64,000 nucleotides of DNA from Quillaja saponaria (GCA_029379385.1 CM055617.1:15384679-15448678); one strand, 5' to 3'; positions 12,546 to 24,299 are shown, numbered from the stretch's first letter. Notes: generated by a model from the sequence alone, not told the origin. Numbers and translations are program-made.

Positions 12546-12680
12546 ATAAGATTTAAGTAGTTCTAAGTTGGTCGTCAATATATCGTAACCCTTCTCCTTA
12601 ATCTGGGCTTGGGACCGGCAAAGTTATTTGAAAGAATATCCTTTCATAATTATCTATGACTGTTTATATTTCTAGCATGA

Positions 12681-13369
12681 CTACTTAATGAAATGTAGGG
12701 GGAAATGGGATAAATGGTCCGATTCTATTGGAAGAATTCCTCTTTGGATAATAGGTATTACAAGTGGTATTAATGTGAATTGATTTAATTGATATTTTGT
12801 TTTGTGATTCATATTCAAGATTAGGTTCACCCTTGTATTAATCAAATGAATTAAGTCAACAGGATGCTCTTGAATCCAATAAAGAGGTTCTATGAATCTA
12901 GGACGTAACTTTTCATTCCACATCAAAACACACTCAAGTTTAATACAGAAAGTATCATATATTTCCTTCGAACAAAAGATTATATGTATAAAGATTGAAC
13001 TGAAGTTAAATAAGTCTTAAACTTACTGAAAACTTTCCTCTCAAGTCTCTGAACCAAGTTAAAGGTACAACAATACGAGAGGAGTTTTCAATGATTCACC
13101 TAACATACCCCGCATGCTACTCTTAACTCATTGCTCTTAAAATCTATGAAAACTACAAAAACATTAGTGAGTTCAAAAGACATGACCAAGAACTTATTAT
13201 GCTGCATCGGATACGAAAAAAGTTTCCGAAACATCTTTCTTCTTAATTTGGAATTGGTGATATTCCAAACACAGATCGATCTTAGAAAAGTTCTAAGCTC
13301 TCGTAACTGATTGAATAAATTATTAATATTGGGGAGGAGAAACTTATTTTCACTATAATAGTCATTCAA
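12681..13369 (-). pseudogene. Ty3/gypsy pol remnants (reverse transcriptase and integrase end)
   Basis: The open piece at 13100-13369 reads NKFLLPNINNLFNQLRE then YPMQHNKFLVMSFELTNVF. This is the Ty3/gypsy reverse transcriptase segment just before the YVDD-type active site (usually NKYPLPRIDDLFDQL ... HYEFLVMPFGLTNAP). The next piece, 12681-12926, contains KLRPRFIEPLYWIQE, which resembles the KLSPRFIGPFEILE motif near the integrase C-terminus of chromoviruses. The order gag, RT, integrase toward lower coordinates fits one element read on the minus strand, with large internal deletions. The integrase part is less certain than the RT part. Confidence 0.6.
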
Positions 13370-13489
13370 TTGTCAGTAATCAATAAATAGACTGAACAAA
13401 TCATCATTCTCTATAGCAAAAGAACAAGAGCATCCCAAGGAGATATATTAGGACAAATAAACTCCTTATCCAACTAGTCTTACGTATGC

Positions 13490-14111
13490 ACTTTTAGCTC
13501 TCAAATAGAAAACGTTCAGTGAAAGCTTCATTAATCTCAAACCAAACATATAGATTCAGCTTAATTTGTCGCTACCCTAACACCTTATATCACTTATACG
13601 CCACGTTATATAATTGATAGCTAGCTAACTAACTCCTCTGCTTGGATAGGATCACACCCCAAAGCCACACATAATCGATCAAACTTCTTTTAGACAATAG
13701 ATGGATCTTGAATGAAGTCTACACTCGGGAACCTAAGGCAACTACATCTCCCTAAAACCATATAGTTGTAGATTAGTCCTTAGTCTTGTTGAACTAAAAA
13801 TAGAGGATTCGCCTCTTGTTGAGGCTTTTTCCATATATGCCTGAAGACTTAGTAGAATCCTATTTGAAACCACCATTTGGTTGTCTGACACAACCCGCAG
13901 CATGACCACTATTTCTTATCGTGTCTAAAACAAACACAAATGAATTCAATGCACATTTATCATATAAGGAAAAGGATAGCGTGTTAAAGAATCAAAACTT
14001 GAAGTTTCAGGATGAATTAGGACGTATCACTAAGTACACATACACCTTGGGGAGCATATGCAAACAAAGCAACAACGTCCCACATTGGCAATCACAGACC
14101 TCTAAACCTAA
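13490..14111 (-). pseudogene. Family T gag and leader remnant (element A)
   Basis: Collinear with 16240-17080 of the neighbouring element, including the segments near 13660-13690 and 16428-16455 (caccccaaagccacacataat). The gag start, near the segment that reads gcatgaccactatttc, is followed toward higher coordinates by an untranslated leader also seen at 390-535. Frames are broken throughout. Confidence 0.6.
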
Positions 14112-14124
14112 GCTCTGATACCAA
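14112..14124 (-). other. Primer binding site (element A)
   Basis: On the minus strand the sequence is ttggtatcagagc, complementary to the 3' end of initiator tRNA-Met. It lies 2 bp from the LTR end at 14127. Confidence 0.8.
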
Positions 14125-14126
14125 CT

Positions 14127-16235
14127 TGTCATACCCTTTACGGAGGCATAACTAGCCAAATTAATGGGTAACCAAACCTCCGTAATCCTGACTTCAAATC
14201 AAAGAAACACATACAACTTTCGACCGAACTAAAGATAAAAGCAAAGTTTAGAAAACACAATTTACATAAAAAAATCTCATTTACAGAAACATATAATAAT
14301 TTAACTAAAAATTTCTACAGAGATTCCTTGTAAAGTGGAACATGCCCAAAATACAAACATGGAATAACTGGTTATATACAACCAGTCCACAATGAAAAAA
14401 ATATACATAAGGGAACTCTGCTCCGGCCATATCATAAACAATGATAATTAAAATATCATACAAAACAAAAGAACAATGACTCAAAACCCTATTCTGATTG
14501 CAAACTCGATCCCTTGGCTTCAAGTATGCCATCTTGAATGTATACCTTGCCGCCATTCAATTGGTAAGTCCAGTATCGATGGTTGAAATCCATTGAAATC
14601 TGTTACTAAATAAAAACATCAACAAGAAAAATGTGAATCATAAAGATTCAGTGAGTGAAAAACGTACTCAAAGGGATACTAGCATCACTCAATACATGAA
14701 TAAAATGCATAAGTCAAATAATTTCAACATATCATGAATTTTCAAAACTATTAAATGTCATACATATATAACTACGGAAAACATAAAGTTAAACAAACAT
14801 AATTCAAGTAATACACTGTACAAACAAATCAATCAAAACACACAAAGCACACAAATCACCAATTAGAGTAACTTAGCACCCGCATAACATATATTTTCCA
14901 ATCGAATAGTTTTTGTGCCTGCACGCTAAATATATTCTCTGTACATATCCATCCCTGAGGCTAAGTTACTTGAATATTTTAAATCACTTATCTTAGGTGC
15001 ACCTGGATTCTATTTCGAATACAAGAATTAGTTTAGATAAAAATTCATTTTATTGGTCCTTATGAAACACAAACAATTTCACATGTCAAACATAATTCAA
15101 ATAACTCAAATTAAATAGTACACATTCTTATATACCTCTAAAATATAAACACATTTACTCAAATACATATAAAAAATTACACATATTATTCAAACAACCC
15201 AAGAATACGTTATGCACTCACAAGTTTATTGATCTTGCTCATCACTTCCTTTTGCATTCACTTGCGTCGTTAGCTCAACAACATGTTCTGAAGCTGCAAT
15301 TAATTTTCCAAGTATTACTTAGTTTATAAATTTCGCAGTTGTAATCCTCTAGTTACTAAAACTCATATATCCATTTCTATGCGTCTCTTTGAAACTAAAT
15401 TCCTCATTGGTATTCCACAATTACTCGCATTCCAAGTATTAAATTCAAGTTAAGTTAATTTTTTAAAACCAACCAAGGACTTTGATCATGACATTTCTAA
15501 TATTATTCCAATATTTACTTTTTCGTAACTATTTAACTAATAACGCTTTACTCTTTGTTCTTTGGCTTTAATTCAAATTTAAATAATACTTAATCCCTGA
15601 GATTCAATTTACCAAGTTCTATTTACATTCTATTCAATATATTACAATTAGTTTCATTGAGGCTTATCGACAAACTCCTTAAGAGTAACCAATTTCATTT
15701 CTTATATATATATATATATATATTCTCTTACCAATAGAACTAACCTTAATTCACAACATTTACATTACCTATAATTTTAACATTGGATTTAAAGTTAAAT
15801 TAATCATTCAAGAGTTACTACAAGCGTGGATTATCAAGGTTTAACAACAAACTAATACCATATTCTTCACTAATGTAATTACCAAGCTTATGAATACCCT
15901 TAACATTACTCTTTTACTCAACCTCTTACTTAAAATCTTTCACTCAATTCTCATACACAACCTAAAGAATAATAATTGGATTTTTTTTTAGGCATTTAAT
16001 CAAACATCGTAAGGGCGTAAGTTCCTTTTTTCTTTTGGTTTTGCACGAGTATTCCCACATCCTTTGGGGATAAGCCTTATCTGGTTCAGGTCTAAAAAGT
16101 GATACGGTTATTGACCCTCCTCAAAAAGGGTGTCTCCAGGATTCAGACCTTTAGCCTCCTCCTGGGGTTGCAATTCGTTTACCACTATGACCAACCACCT
16201 TTGGGTGGGCATAAAGTTCCTTTAATTAATGTTAG
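14127..16235 (-). repeat. Family T LTR of element A, 5' truncated
   Basis: The left boundary is tgtcatac next to the primer site, so this is the 5' LTR of a minus-strand element. It aligns with copy 4 (5578 onward) and with the LTR at 17098. It loses its own 5' part at about 16235, where gag sequence of element B begins. A SINE interrupts it at 16029-16206. It has an intermediate-length structure, with about 0.6 kb more than the LTR at 17098. Confidence 0.75.
16029..16206 (-). mobile_element. tRNA-derived SINE with target duplication
   Basis: Read on the minus strand it starts ggtggttggtcatagtggt (box A-like), followed about 40 bp later by aggtctgaatcct (box B-like), the internal RNA polymerase III promoter of tRNA-derived SINEs. 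Flanks gggcgtaagttccttt (16013-16028) and gggcataaagttccttt (16207-16223) are a target duplication of about 16 bp. LTR copies elsewhere (for example 6450-6465) have this site uninterrupted. A related copy is at 58326. Confidence 0.75.
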
Positions 16236-17081
16236 AACTAGCCTTTCAAGTTGTTGAGCATACTTGTCTCTTATGCTCTTATGTAGAAAGTGTTTAGTGA
16301 AAGCTCTGCTAAATTCTAGCCATGCAAATAGAGTCGACTCAGTTCACCATTGCACCAATACCTTATACCACTCATGCACAACATCATGCAGTTAATAACT
16401 GACTGACTCTACTACCCCGAACAAGATCACACCCCAAAGCCACACATAATAGATTAGACTCCTCCTAAGAAAGTATACGAATCCTTAGTAAAGTCCATAC
16501 CAGAGAACCTAGGTGGCTGCATCTTCCTGCAATCATGCAATGATACAAATACCCCTCGGTCTTGCAGAACTAGAATTGAACGATTTGCTTTCTAGTTGAG
16601 GCTAACAGGAAGGAACTTGGGGAGGCTATGGTTAACCTTGCTAAGCTTGATGTTGTAGAGCCAATATCCCAACTAAATCAACTACAGTCCTTTGCACTCT
16701 ATCTGATCCATACACCAATTGCTCTAAATTAGAACCAATGGCCACTACTTTAACTTGCTCTGCAGCTCTACCACGTCCTTAATGCCCTCTACCTCTACCA
16801 CGTCCTTGATGACCTCTACCTCTGGCTACTTGGCACCTGAGGACTGGTAGGTCCCTGGTCGAAGCCCGCACCCTGCTGCACCCACGACTAGCAACATGGC
16901 CACTACTCCTCATCATATCTAAAATGAGCAAAAATGAATTCAATATACATTTCTTATATAAGGCAAATGATAGTATATTAAAGAATCACAACTTGAAGTT
17001 TCAGGATAAATTAAAAAGTATTACTAAATCCACATAAACCCTAGGTAACGTATGCAAACAAATAGCGGATCTCCAAACCCA
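16236..17081 (-). pseudogene. Family T gag remnant (element B)
   Basis: On the minus strand a reading frame starts near 16916 as MRSSGHVASRG and soon shows an Arg/Gly-rich run (RGRGHQGRGRGRGH) typical of chromovirus gag N-termini, broken by a CAA to TAA type stop. Farther left are MQPPRFSGMDF-like sequence near 16530 and a tryptophan-poor remnant of the capsid region. The rest of gag and all of pol are missing, because homology changes to LTR A at about 16235. Confidence 0.6.
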
Positions 17082-17082
17082 A

Positions 17083-17095
17083 GCTCTGATACCAA
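17083..17095 (-). other. Primer binding site (element B)
   Basis: On the minus strand it reads ttggtatcagagc, a perfect initiator tRNA-Met primer site, 2 bp inside the LTR end at 17098. Confidence 0.85.
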
Positions 17096-17097
17096 CT

Positions 17098-18030
17098 TGT
17101 CACACCCCACATGGAGTCATGACCGACCAGAAGAATGGAGAACCACATCTCCGTAACCCGAACTCTAAATTAAAGAAATGCACACAGTTAATGACTCAAA
17201 TAAAAGTAAAAAGGAAGTTTTATGAAAACATAACTTCATACAAATACTCATTTGCTAAAAAGTGTAGTAACTTAACTAAAAACTTAGACAGAGATTCCAT
17301 GTAGTGTAGAACATGCCCAATAGTATATGAAACATATATACTTGTTTACATAACAACAAGACAACAACAACAACAATACAATATCCACAAGGAGCTCCAC
17401 TCCATTTTCATACCATAAAAATTTAACAAACCAACTATTACAAAATTCAAAACTCATGACTCAATGCCCGAATATGATTGCAAATTCTTCATGCCATGGC
17501 TTCAAGTAGGTGATTCCAAGTGAATACTTTGCCGCAACACTATAGGTAAGTCAGGTTTCAGTCGGGGAAGTCTTATGAAAGCTTGATACTAACAAAAAAA
17601 CATAAATAAATAAAGAGTGAGTTTTAAAGACTCAGTGAGTGAAAAATGTACTCGAAGGGTACTAGCATCAATCAACATATATTTAGGAAGCAAATAGTTG
17701 ATAATATCATATTAACTTAAGTTACAATATATTCCAATCTCACATGTATACATATATATACGAAAATGCAAAATCAAACCTATATAACTCACTAAAAGAC
17801 AATATGCATTCAAATCAAGCAAAGCATCCAAAAGGGCAAATAATCGAAGTAAATCAATACCCGCACACCATGTACACATCCTCCTTGAGGCTTTTTGCTC
17901 CCGTACACCAAGAATATATATAACTTCTCACATAACTTTCCCGAGATACTCGAAATATTTTTGTTCGAATATCAAATAATCAAATAATCAAATTAAAGTT
18001 AGCCTAGGTGTACCCAGATTCTAACACATA

Positions 18031-18063
<33 letters not shown>

Positions 18064-19510
18064 CATAGGCCCTTATCAACATTTCACCTTAATTCAAGCA
18101 CACTAATTAGCAAAATTTCAAATGTATAGTATCATTATCACATTGTACAACTCAAGGTATCAGCACATTTTCATTCAATAATTATACAGATATACATAAT
18201 ATTGTCAAAACACAACTAATATCTAAAGGGCAATGTTTCCCAATCACAAAGTTAAGGATTTTGCTCATTGCTCATTGCTCTTTCTTGGGTTCAAGTGTGT
18301 TGTTGGATCAATAACAAGTTTTGAAGCTAAAAATCATATTTCTAAATATTGCTTAGTTTAATAAATTTTGTGGTTATAACCCTTTAATTACCAAAACCTA
18401 TATATGTCAATTTTCATGTATTTACTAAAAGTTCAATTCTTTTAGAGATTTCATCAAAAAACCTTGAAGGCATAATTTATTCCAATTCATGTGCATTTAT
18501 ATATATTATATGTAATCCATCAATTCCAATATTACTCATATTCTAAACTTTAAATTCAAAGTTAGTTTAGGCATTTACAAATAATCAAGAGCTTCAATTA
18601 TATAACTTCCACACTAATACAACCAATTACAATCTTTCCTTTCCCCTTATCACTTAACTACCACTTTTATTGCTCTTTGTTTGCAACCTTTTATTCAAAT
18701 TCACTTAATCCTTAATCCACATCATCAACCAAACAAGAAATCCTTAAGGTAAATAAACTAAGAAAATGTTTAGAAGCAAGAATCAGCCAAAACCTCAAAA
18801 CACTACACCCAAGTTGCTACTGTTATGTGTTGGAGCTGCTGCCTTCACTTGGTTACACGACTATTGCTTCACATGGAAGAGGCTGCCAAGCTAAAGAGAA
18901 GAAAATCATAGTAAATGTTCCTCAAAACTTGGCATTAATTGCTACAAAACAGGGCTATCAAGACTGGCCTGTTGAGCAAGAAACTCTCGGCTGGTGCTGG
19001 CTATCCAAAAGATAGGAGGAGTGGATACAAAGGCTGCAACTTAGAAGGAAAATGAACAAAACAGAGTCTAAACCTCACAGCTACTGCAAATAAAAAATAG
19101 GGCCACTTCTCATGGTTCAACTAGGGATTAAACATAGCAACTAGTAAAGGAAGAAGAAGGAACAAGCTGGCTGCCAAAAGAGGAGTTTACACTCTTGGAT
19201 GAGCAAGAAAAGGCTAAAAATTAGTAAAGCAAAATAGGGGAAAGAGCAAAAAACAGAGGCTGGTGTAACAAAGGAGGTATACTCGGCCAAGAAGAAAGAA
19301 AAAGATGGAGGAATAAAGGGAGAAAGAAAAGAAAAAGAAAAATAAATAAGGATGTCAAAGTCAAAAGTTATGAAGTTGTGGTGTATATGTATTTTGATAT
19401 ATGTATATTTATATATATTTGATGTTTACTTAAGTTATTTTGTTTTACTAATATTTTTATTTCTTTTATAACTAAAAATTAATGTAACATTACGATACCG
19501 GGTTATAACA
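17098..19510 (-). repeat. Complete family T LTR (element B 5' LTR)
   Basis: It is bounded by tgtcacacccc at 17098 and ggttataaca at 19510, so in its own sense it begins tgttataacccggtatcgta and ends gtgtgaca: a TG...CA LTR of 2413 bp next to a primer site. This is the best-bounded copy in the window and the short length variant. The segment near 18800-19330 differs strongly between copies; small open frames in it (18827-19015) look incidental. Confidence 0.85.
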
Positions 19511-19517
19511 ATATCAG

Positions 19518-20090
19518 GTTCATTCCAAAAATATAAATTTAAATAATGAAAAAATTATTAATTTTGAAAATCTTAAAACAAAAAATAGATTAATAACCAC
19601 TTTGACTAGCTAAGTTAATTCCAATCATATATATACCATAGCATCAAGTAAGTAAAAAGGACTAGTCCTATATCAATTTAGAAGGATGAGACAAAATCAG
19701 TCGTACATTATAGGTAATGTCTCTTTGATGTTTTAGCACTGGTTTTACAAGAAAGTCAAGAACAATACGTGAAAAGAGTTAAAAGTGTCAATGTGCAAGT
19801 CCATAGAAAAAGATAAATATTTAATAGATATATAAATATAGAATATATAAGTAATTTGTTTGGGCATAATTGTCGTGCCTAGTGGTATCGGCTTGTGACC
19901 AAATAGGGCATTAAAATGGTTATTAATGATGTCAAATTGAACCAAGTGGTTGTGGATATGTATCTTGATTTGTCCATATTGTTATAGTCATACTTATGCT
20001 CGCCCCAAAACCCTGGGCCATTAGATCAACCCCATCCACACCTAAGCAAGCTATATGGTTCCAGCCTTTCATACCTACATCCATTTTTTC
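19518..20090 (+). repeat. Dispersed LTR-like repeat, copy 1
   Basis: It aligns from about 19630 with 30513-31135: both contain aatgtctctttgatgttttagcac or nearly so, then agaatatataag and cctttcatacctac-like ends. The first ~100 bp resembles 32345-32495. No coding capacity. Confidence 0.6.
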
Positions 20091-20219
20091 CTTTAAAAAA
20101 AAAAAAAGGGCAAACAGAAAAAAATGAATTCCATGAGTGTCATGAAAAGTCATTCACTATCTATTAGACTCCAATTCAAACTTTCATTTCTACCATTTCA
20201 TTCATTTTTCAATCCTAAA

Positions 20220-20457
20220 CAAATTATTGTATCTTATAGTAAACAGATAAAATTAAGATTTTAATTATTAATGGATGTCATCCTTAATTTTTTCAGTCCC
20301 AAAAAAAATTAATGTATCTTACAGTAAACAGATAAAATTAAGATTTCAATTATTAATGGATGTCATCCTTAATTTTTTCAGTCCCAAAAAAAAATTAATG
20401 TATCTTACAGTAAACAGATAAAACTTAAGATTTCAATTATTAATGGATATCATCCTC
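20220..20457. repeat. Tandem repeat, ~85-bp unit, 2.8 copies
   Basis: Units begin at about 20228, 20313 and 20399 (tgtatctta(t/c)agtaaacag). They are nearly identical, so the array is young. It abuts a gypsy LTR end on the right. Confidence 0.9.
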
Positions 20458-20977
20458 ATCTTTAAGGAAAACCAAGATCAAAAAGGAGAAAAAGAGAGCA
20501 CCAGAGCTTTGCAAAATTCAAGTTACAGGACCTTAGTAGAATTTCAAGCTTTCAGTAACCAAAGTTTACTCAACAATTGAAGATCAAGACTTCAAGCATT
20601 CAACAACAAATTCACAGAGGTCTCTAAACTAGGCACATAACCTAGATTCAAATCAAATTCACCATCAATTACATATTGTTCGAGATCAAGCGACACGAGG
20701 CTCTCATTCAAGAATTCAAATTTCGTGATCAAGCTCTACATTCATGAAAATTCCATAACTTCAAAGCAACTAAATAATCTGTGGTTCTAAGATTAAGCTT
20801 TTGAAGCCGTTGGATCACTAAGAAATTTGGAGATCAAATAAGAGGATATTTATTCTTTTACTCTAAAGAATATTCATACAAAGATTGTACCTTATTCACT
20901 AATATACATTAATACAAATATCATTTTCATACACATTTCTTGTCATTTATTTTATAGGCACAAAATCCATGTTTACA
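20458..20977 (+). repeat. LTR 3' part of a second gypsy family
   Basis: The stretch ends gtttaca, followed at once by aatttggcatgcccgattg, the usual junction of plant gypsy elements whose internal region opens with aaatttggcacgcccagtggg. Repeated caag/ttcaag words fit the LTR of this group. The 5' boundary is not visible. Confidence 0.6.
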
Positions 20978-20996
20978 AATTTGGCATGCCCGATTG
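20978..20996 (+). other. Primer-site-like start of the internal region
   Basis: aatttggcatgcccgattg directly after the LTR end resembles the conserved internal start of this gypsy group, with two or three changes. I did not match it to a specific tRNA. Confidence 0.5.
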
Positions 20997-21829
20997 GACA
21001 TCTTTGCCTCTCATCTCTTTCTCCATAAGAAATTACTACAACAAAAATCGTTGGATCTCATAGCTCCTATGAAGAATCAAGGTAACAGGAATATCAAGGT
21101 TGTTGTTAAAACTACCGTCAGATTACATCATTGACTTCATTAGTAACAACCGAAATGTTGGCAATGAATCAATTGCACAAGATAACTCGGTGGCCTATAC
21201 CCAAAATCTTATTCCATCAGTTGATAAAGGTAAAGAATGACCTTTCATCACTCTGGATTTCCTAGCCACGAGAAAGGTAGGCAACTTTATCAACAATATC
21301 GTGTCTAGATGTAGTACTATGTATTGTAATGAGAAAACTTATACGTCCACCATCTCTTACACTAGATCGTTGCCTAAGAATTTGAATGATAAGACTATGG
21401 ATGCATCCACATATTCATTATCCTCTGCTAGCACTATGACTATAATGGTGATTGAAGCATCAACCATAGAAGAGATAATGATAGGAATTTGAGAAAAATA
21501 TCTCACTTCTCACTAAAACTGTTAAGGAAAAAGATATTCATATTACAACCCTTACGAGCAAATTAAAGATATACAATATTGCCAATTTAAGTGATCAAGA
21601 CCCAGCTTACATTGGTGATCTGACTCTAAACAATGTCGTTGTTGACAAAGGAAATAAGAAACTGTTGAGCTAGAAACTTCTCAACAAACTTTGACTTACC
21701 ATTGCGACACTGTCGATATAACCATTGCAAGACAAGATCATCAACTCCATCTGAGCACAATATAGAGGGTTTTCATAAAATTTACTTTTGTACTCAAAGC
21801 CACACACAAAGCAGATTGACAATATCAAA

Positions 21830-22600
21830 ATGCCTATTGAATATCAATATCTAAATTTCAACCAGTTTGATGGAAAAGACAATTCTACAAAACATGTTGC
21901 TCATTTCATTGAAACTTGTGAAAATGCTAGGACTTGGGAAGATCTTTTTGTTAAAAAATTTGTCTAGTCTCTTATATGAATTGCACTTGAATGGTACATA
22001 GGATTGGAGCCTTAATCAATCGACAATTACGAGCAACTTGAACAAGATTTTCTAAATTGGTTTTACTAGAACTCGACTTGCATTTAGTTTGATGGAACTT
22101 AATAACACTAAACAATAGAAAGATGAGTCTATCATAGATTTTATCAATAGATAGAGAGCTTTGAGTTTAAATTATAAGTGTTTGACTGATCAAATATTGG
22201 GAATGAGCAAAAATGAACTAATCAAAGCCGATTACCAACAAGAAAGGCGTCGCCCAATGCTTAAGGATAAAAAATAAAGGAAATATCATTTTCTCGACAA
22301 TGACATCCTAGACATGCTAGACCAATTGCTTCAATAAAAACTCATCATGCTTCAGGAATGTAAGCAGCTTGAGGAAATTGGAAAGGTTAATAGTCCCAAC
22401 AACTACAAGTGCCACCAAATTTTTAGCCATCCTATGCTGAACTATTTTGTGTTTAAGGAAGCTCATCTTAAAACTTTTAAAAGGCAAGAAAATCGATCTG
22501 ACTATTGAATTGCAGAGACTAATCATAAAATCGATCTGACTATTGAATTGCAGAGACTAATCATATTGTTGCTGAAATGAGACCAAGGAAGTATAAATCA
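21830..22600 (+). pseudogene. Ty3/gypsy gag remnant (second family)
   Basis: From an ATG at 21830 the frame reads MPIEYQYLNFNQFDG and HVAHFIETCENA, then after stops ALEWYIGLEP, YEQLEQDFLNWFY and later NYKCHQIFSHPMLNYFVFK. These match the retrotransposon gag domain in which HVAHFIETCNNAGT, AFDWYTDLEP and CKYHR-SHP-CFVFK occur in that order. At least four in-frame stops lie in the first 200 codons. The leader 20998-21829 has no clear frame, and past 22600 nothing of pol is recognisable, so this is a gag-only relic ending near 22900. Confidence 0.75.
22489..22563 (+). repeat. 38-bp tandem duplication in gag remnant
   Basis: A 38-bp unit containing tcgatctgactattgaattg is repeated directly, starting near 22489 and 22527, with no differences seen. 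It is a recent local duplication inside the dead gag. Confidence 0.9.
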
Positions 22601-23169
22601 AATTCACATTTGGTCACTCACACTATGCTTAGAAACACTCCTTAAAGAATGAAGATTAGGTTGATTAGATTTGGCACTATGATGTCTGTCATGGTCCAGC
22701 ACCAAACTAATCAAGCAAAAGATGACAACATTAAAGAAGTGTATATAACCAGCTACTTTGGAGACTTGTTAGAAGACAATGTCAAGATTCAAGTTGAAAC
22801 AAAAGACATAAAAGCAAAAAAAAAAATGCATTATATTTTAGTATTTGAAGTTTAGGAGAGTTTATTCCTCGAATTTATTCTTTCAAGAGATTGAGTGTGT
22901 TGACCAAAATATAATGCAAAGGTAAAAGATCAGTCTTTGAATAAGCTAAAAGTAATAAATATATCAAGCAAGAAGCCTTCACATCAAAAGAAGATATGCC
23001 AACAAAAGTTGCAATGCAAAGAAGATGTCAAAACTTATAACTCGATTCATCTCGCATAAGGCATTCTAAAATTTTGACAATATCCATGTAAAACTCACTT
23101 AAGGTACACCAACATGTCATCGTGCATACCAAAAATTCCAATCAAATTACTACCAATTGAACAGGACAA

Positions 23170-23600
23170 TACATATTCAAAAGTAATTTGACTAATAATT
23201 TGGCAATTTATATATAGATATTCAAACGTAAATTAGCATATAATTTGATGATTTATCTCTAAACAAGGTATTCAAACATAAACTGACTAAATTTTGTATG
23301 ATTTAAATTCAAATATATTTTCAAAAGTAAATAGAGCAAAGTTTTGACGAATTACGTCTTGTCTTAAATATGTATTTAAAAGTAAATAGGTTAAAATTCT
23401 GAGTATTTATGGTTAAATATATCCAAGCATAAACTAAATTGGCTAATAATTTGATAACTTAGTCTAAATATATATATTCCAACGTAAATTGAATAATAAT
23501 TGTAAGTCTTTTCTTAATATATGGATTCACACAAACATATTCAAAAGTAAATCGGCTAATATTCTAATATTCTAATTATTTCGTGTTAATATATATTTGT
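23170..23600. repeat. Degenerate minisatellite, ~50-60-bp units
   Basis: About eight units can be followed, starting near 23176, 23218, 23268, 23325, 23381, 23428, 23474 and 23538. Each has a core like attcaaa(a/c)gtaaattg, then ctaataatttga and a TA-rich end. Divergence between units is high, so the array is old. No gene. Confidence 0.65.
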
Positions 23601-23687
23601 GTGTGTATGTGTGTGTATATATAATATTCTAATATTCTAATTATTTCGTGTTAATATATATGTGTGTGTATATAGGTATTAAAAATA
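23558..23687. repeat. 65-bp direct duplication with TG/TA microsatellite
   Basis: aatattctaatattctaatt and the following ttatttcgtgttaatatat occur at 23558 and again at 23623, each ending in a gtgtgtgt-type microsatellite. Confidence 0.85.
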
Positions 23688-23935
23688 TTATGAAGTCAGT
23701 GTCTTCATTTGCAATAGTAGAAAGATACCAATTTATTCATCAATACGAATTAAAGTAATAATTTATTAATAGTAAATTAAACTGATATTTAATTATCTGG
23801 AATTTATTTTAAATTGTCTAATAATTTTGGAAGTCATACATAGACAATCTTACTAATATAGTTTTCTAGATAGACTAACCACCATTACAATAACAATTAC
23901 AAAAAGGACCACATTTACAAATTGATCTCTGTTTC

Positions 23936-24292
23936 CTAGGGCAGATACCCAAGGTTATGATTATAATGTTTAAGAGGGATCATACACGAGCAGTTGCCAT
24001 CAATGCATTGGAGACTTCCTCCACTTTCTTCACAACCTGGAAATATTGATTTGCAATCATTGGGACTGCTGCATTGTCCTATCATTAGCGATTCTTGCTG
24101 ATACATTTGAGCCTGCAAATTAATTAATAAACAAACTTAATTTTGATAAAGTTTATAATCAATATCAATAATATAATATATATACACATATAAATTAATT
24201 AATTAACATATAAAAAGAAAGAACTAACACGTTGCTATAATCAAAACGACTAAAACAAAACCCAAGTTGAATAAACTTTTCTCCATATTCAT
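23936..24292 (-). CDS. Putative secreted defensin-like cysteine-rich peptide, two exons
   Basis: Exon 1 starts at an ATG at 24292 and reads MNMEKSLFNLGFVLVVLIIA, a classical signal peptide. Exon 2 (24112 to 23936) encodes GQCSSPNDCKSIFPGCEES, then GGSLQCIDGNCSC, with six cysteines spaced C-x5-C-x6-C-x8-C-x4-C-x-C, followed by about 18 residues and a stop. A signal-peptide exon followed by a cysteine-rich exon is the usual gene plan of plant defensin-like and nodule-cysteine-rich-type peptides, secreted proteins stabilised by disulfides. A TATA-like cataaatag lies about 65 bp upstream (near 24353-24361). The most obvious splice, gcaac/gtgttag to ttgcag/gctcaa, gives a frame mismatch; splicing gcaacgt/gttagt to attaag/tttg keeps the frame open. 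So it is either spliced at the second pair or recently broken. The ligand or target is unknown. Confidence 0.5.
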
Positions 24293-24299
24293 CTTAGTG

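Noticed and set aside
12347..12547. Minus-strand open frame at the right end of the RTE element
   Set aside because: It runs in frame into the RTE endonuclease start (RVKKLV before the IHIATW region), so it is the 5' part of the LINE and not a separate gene.
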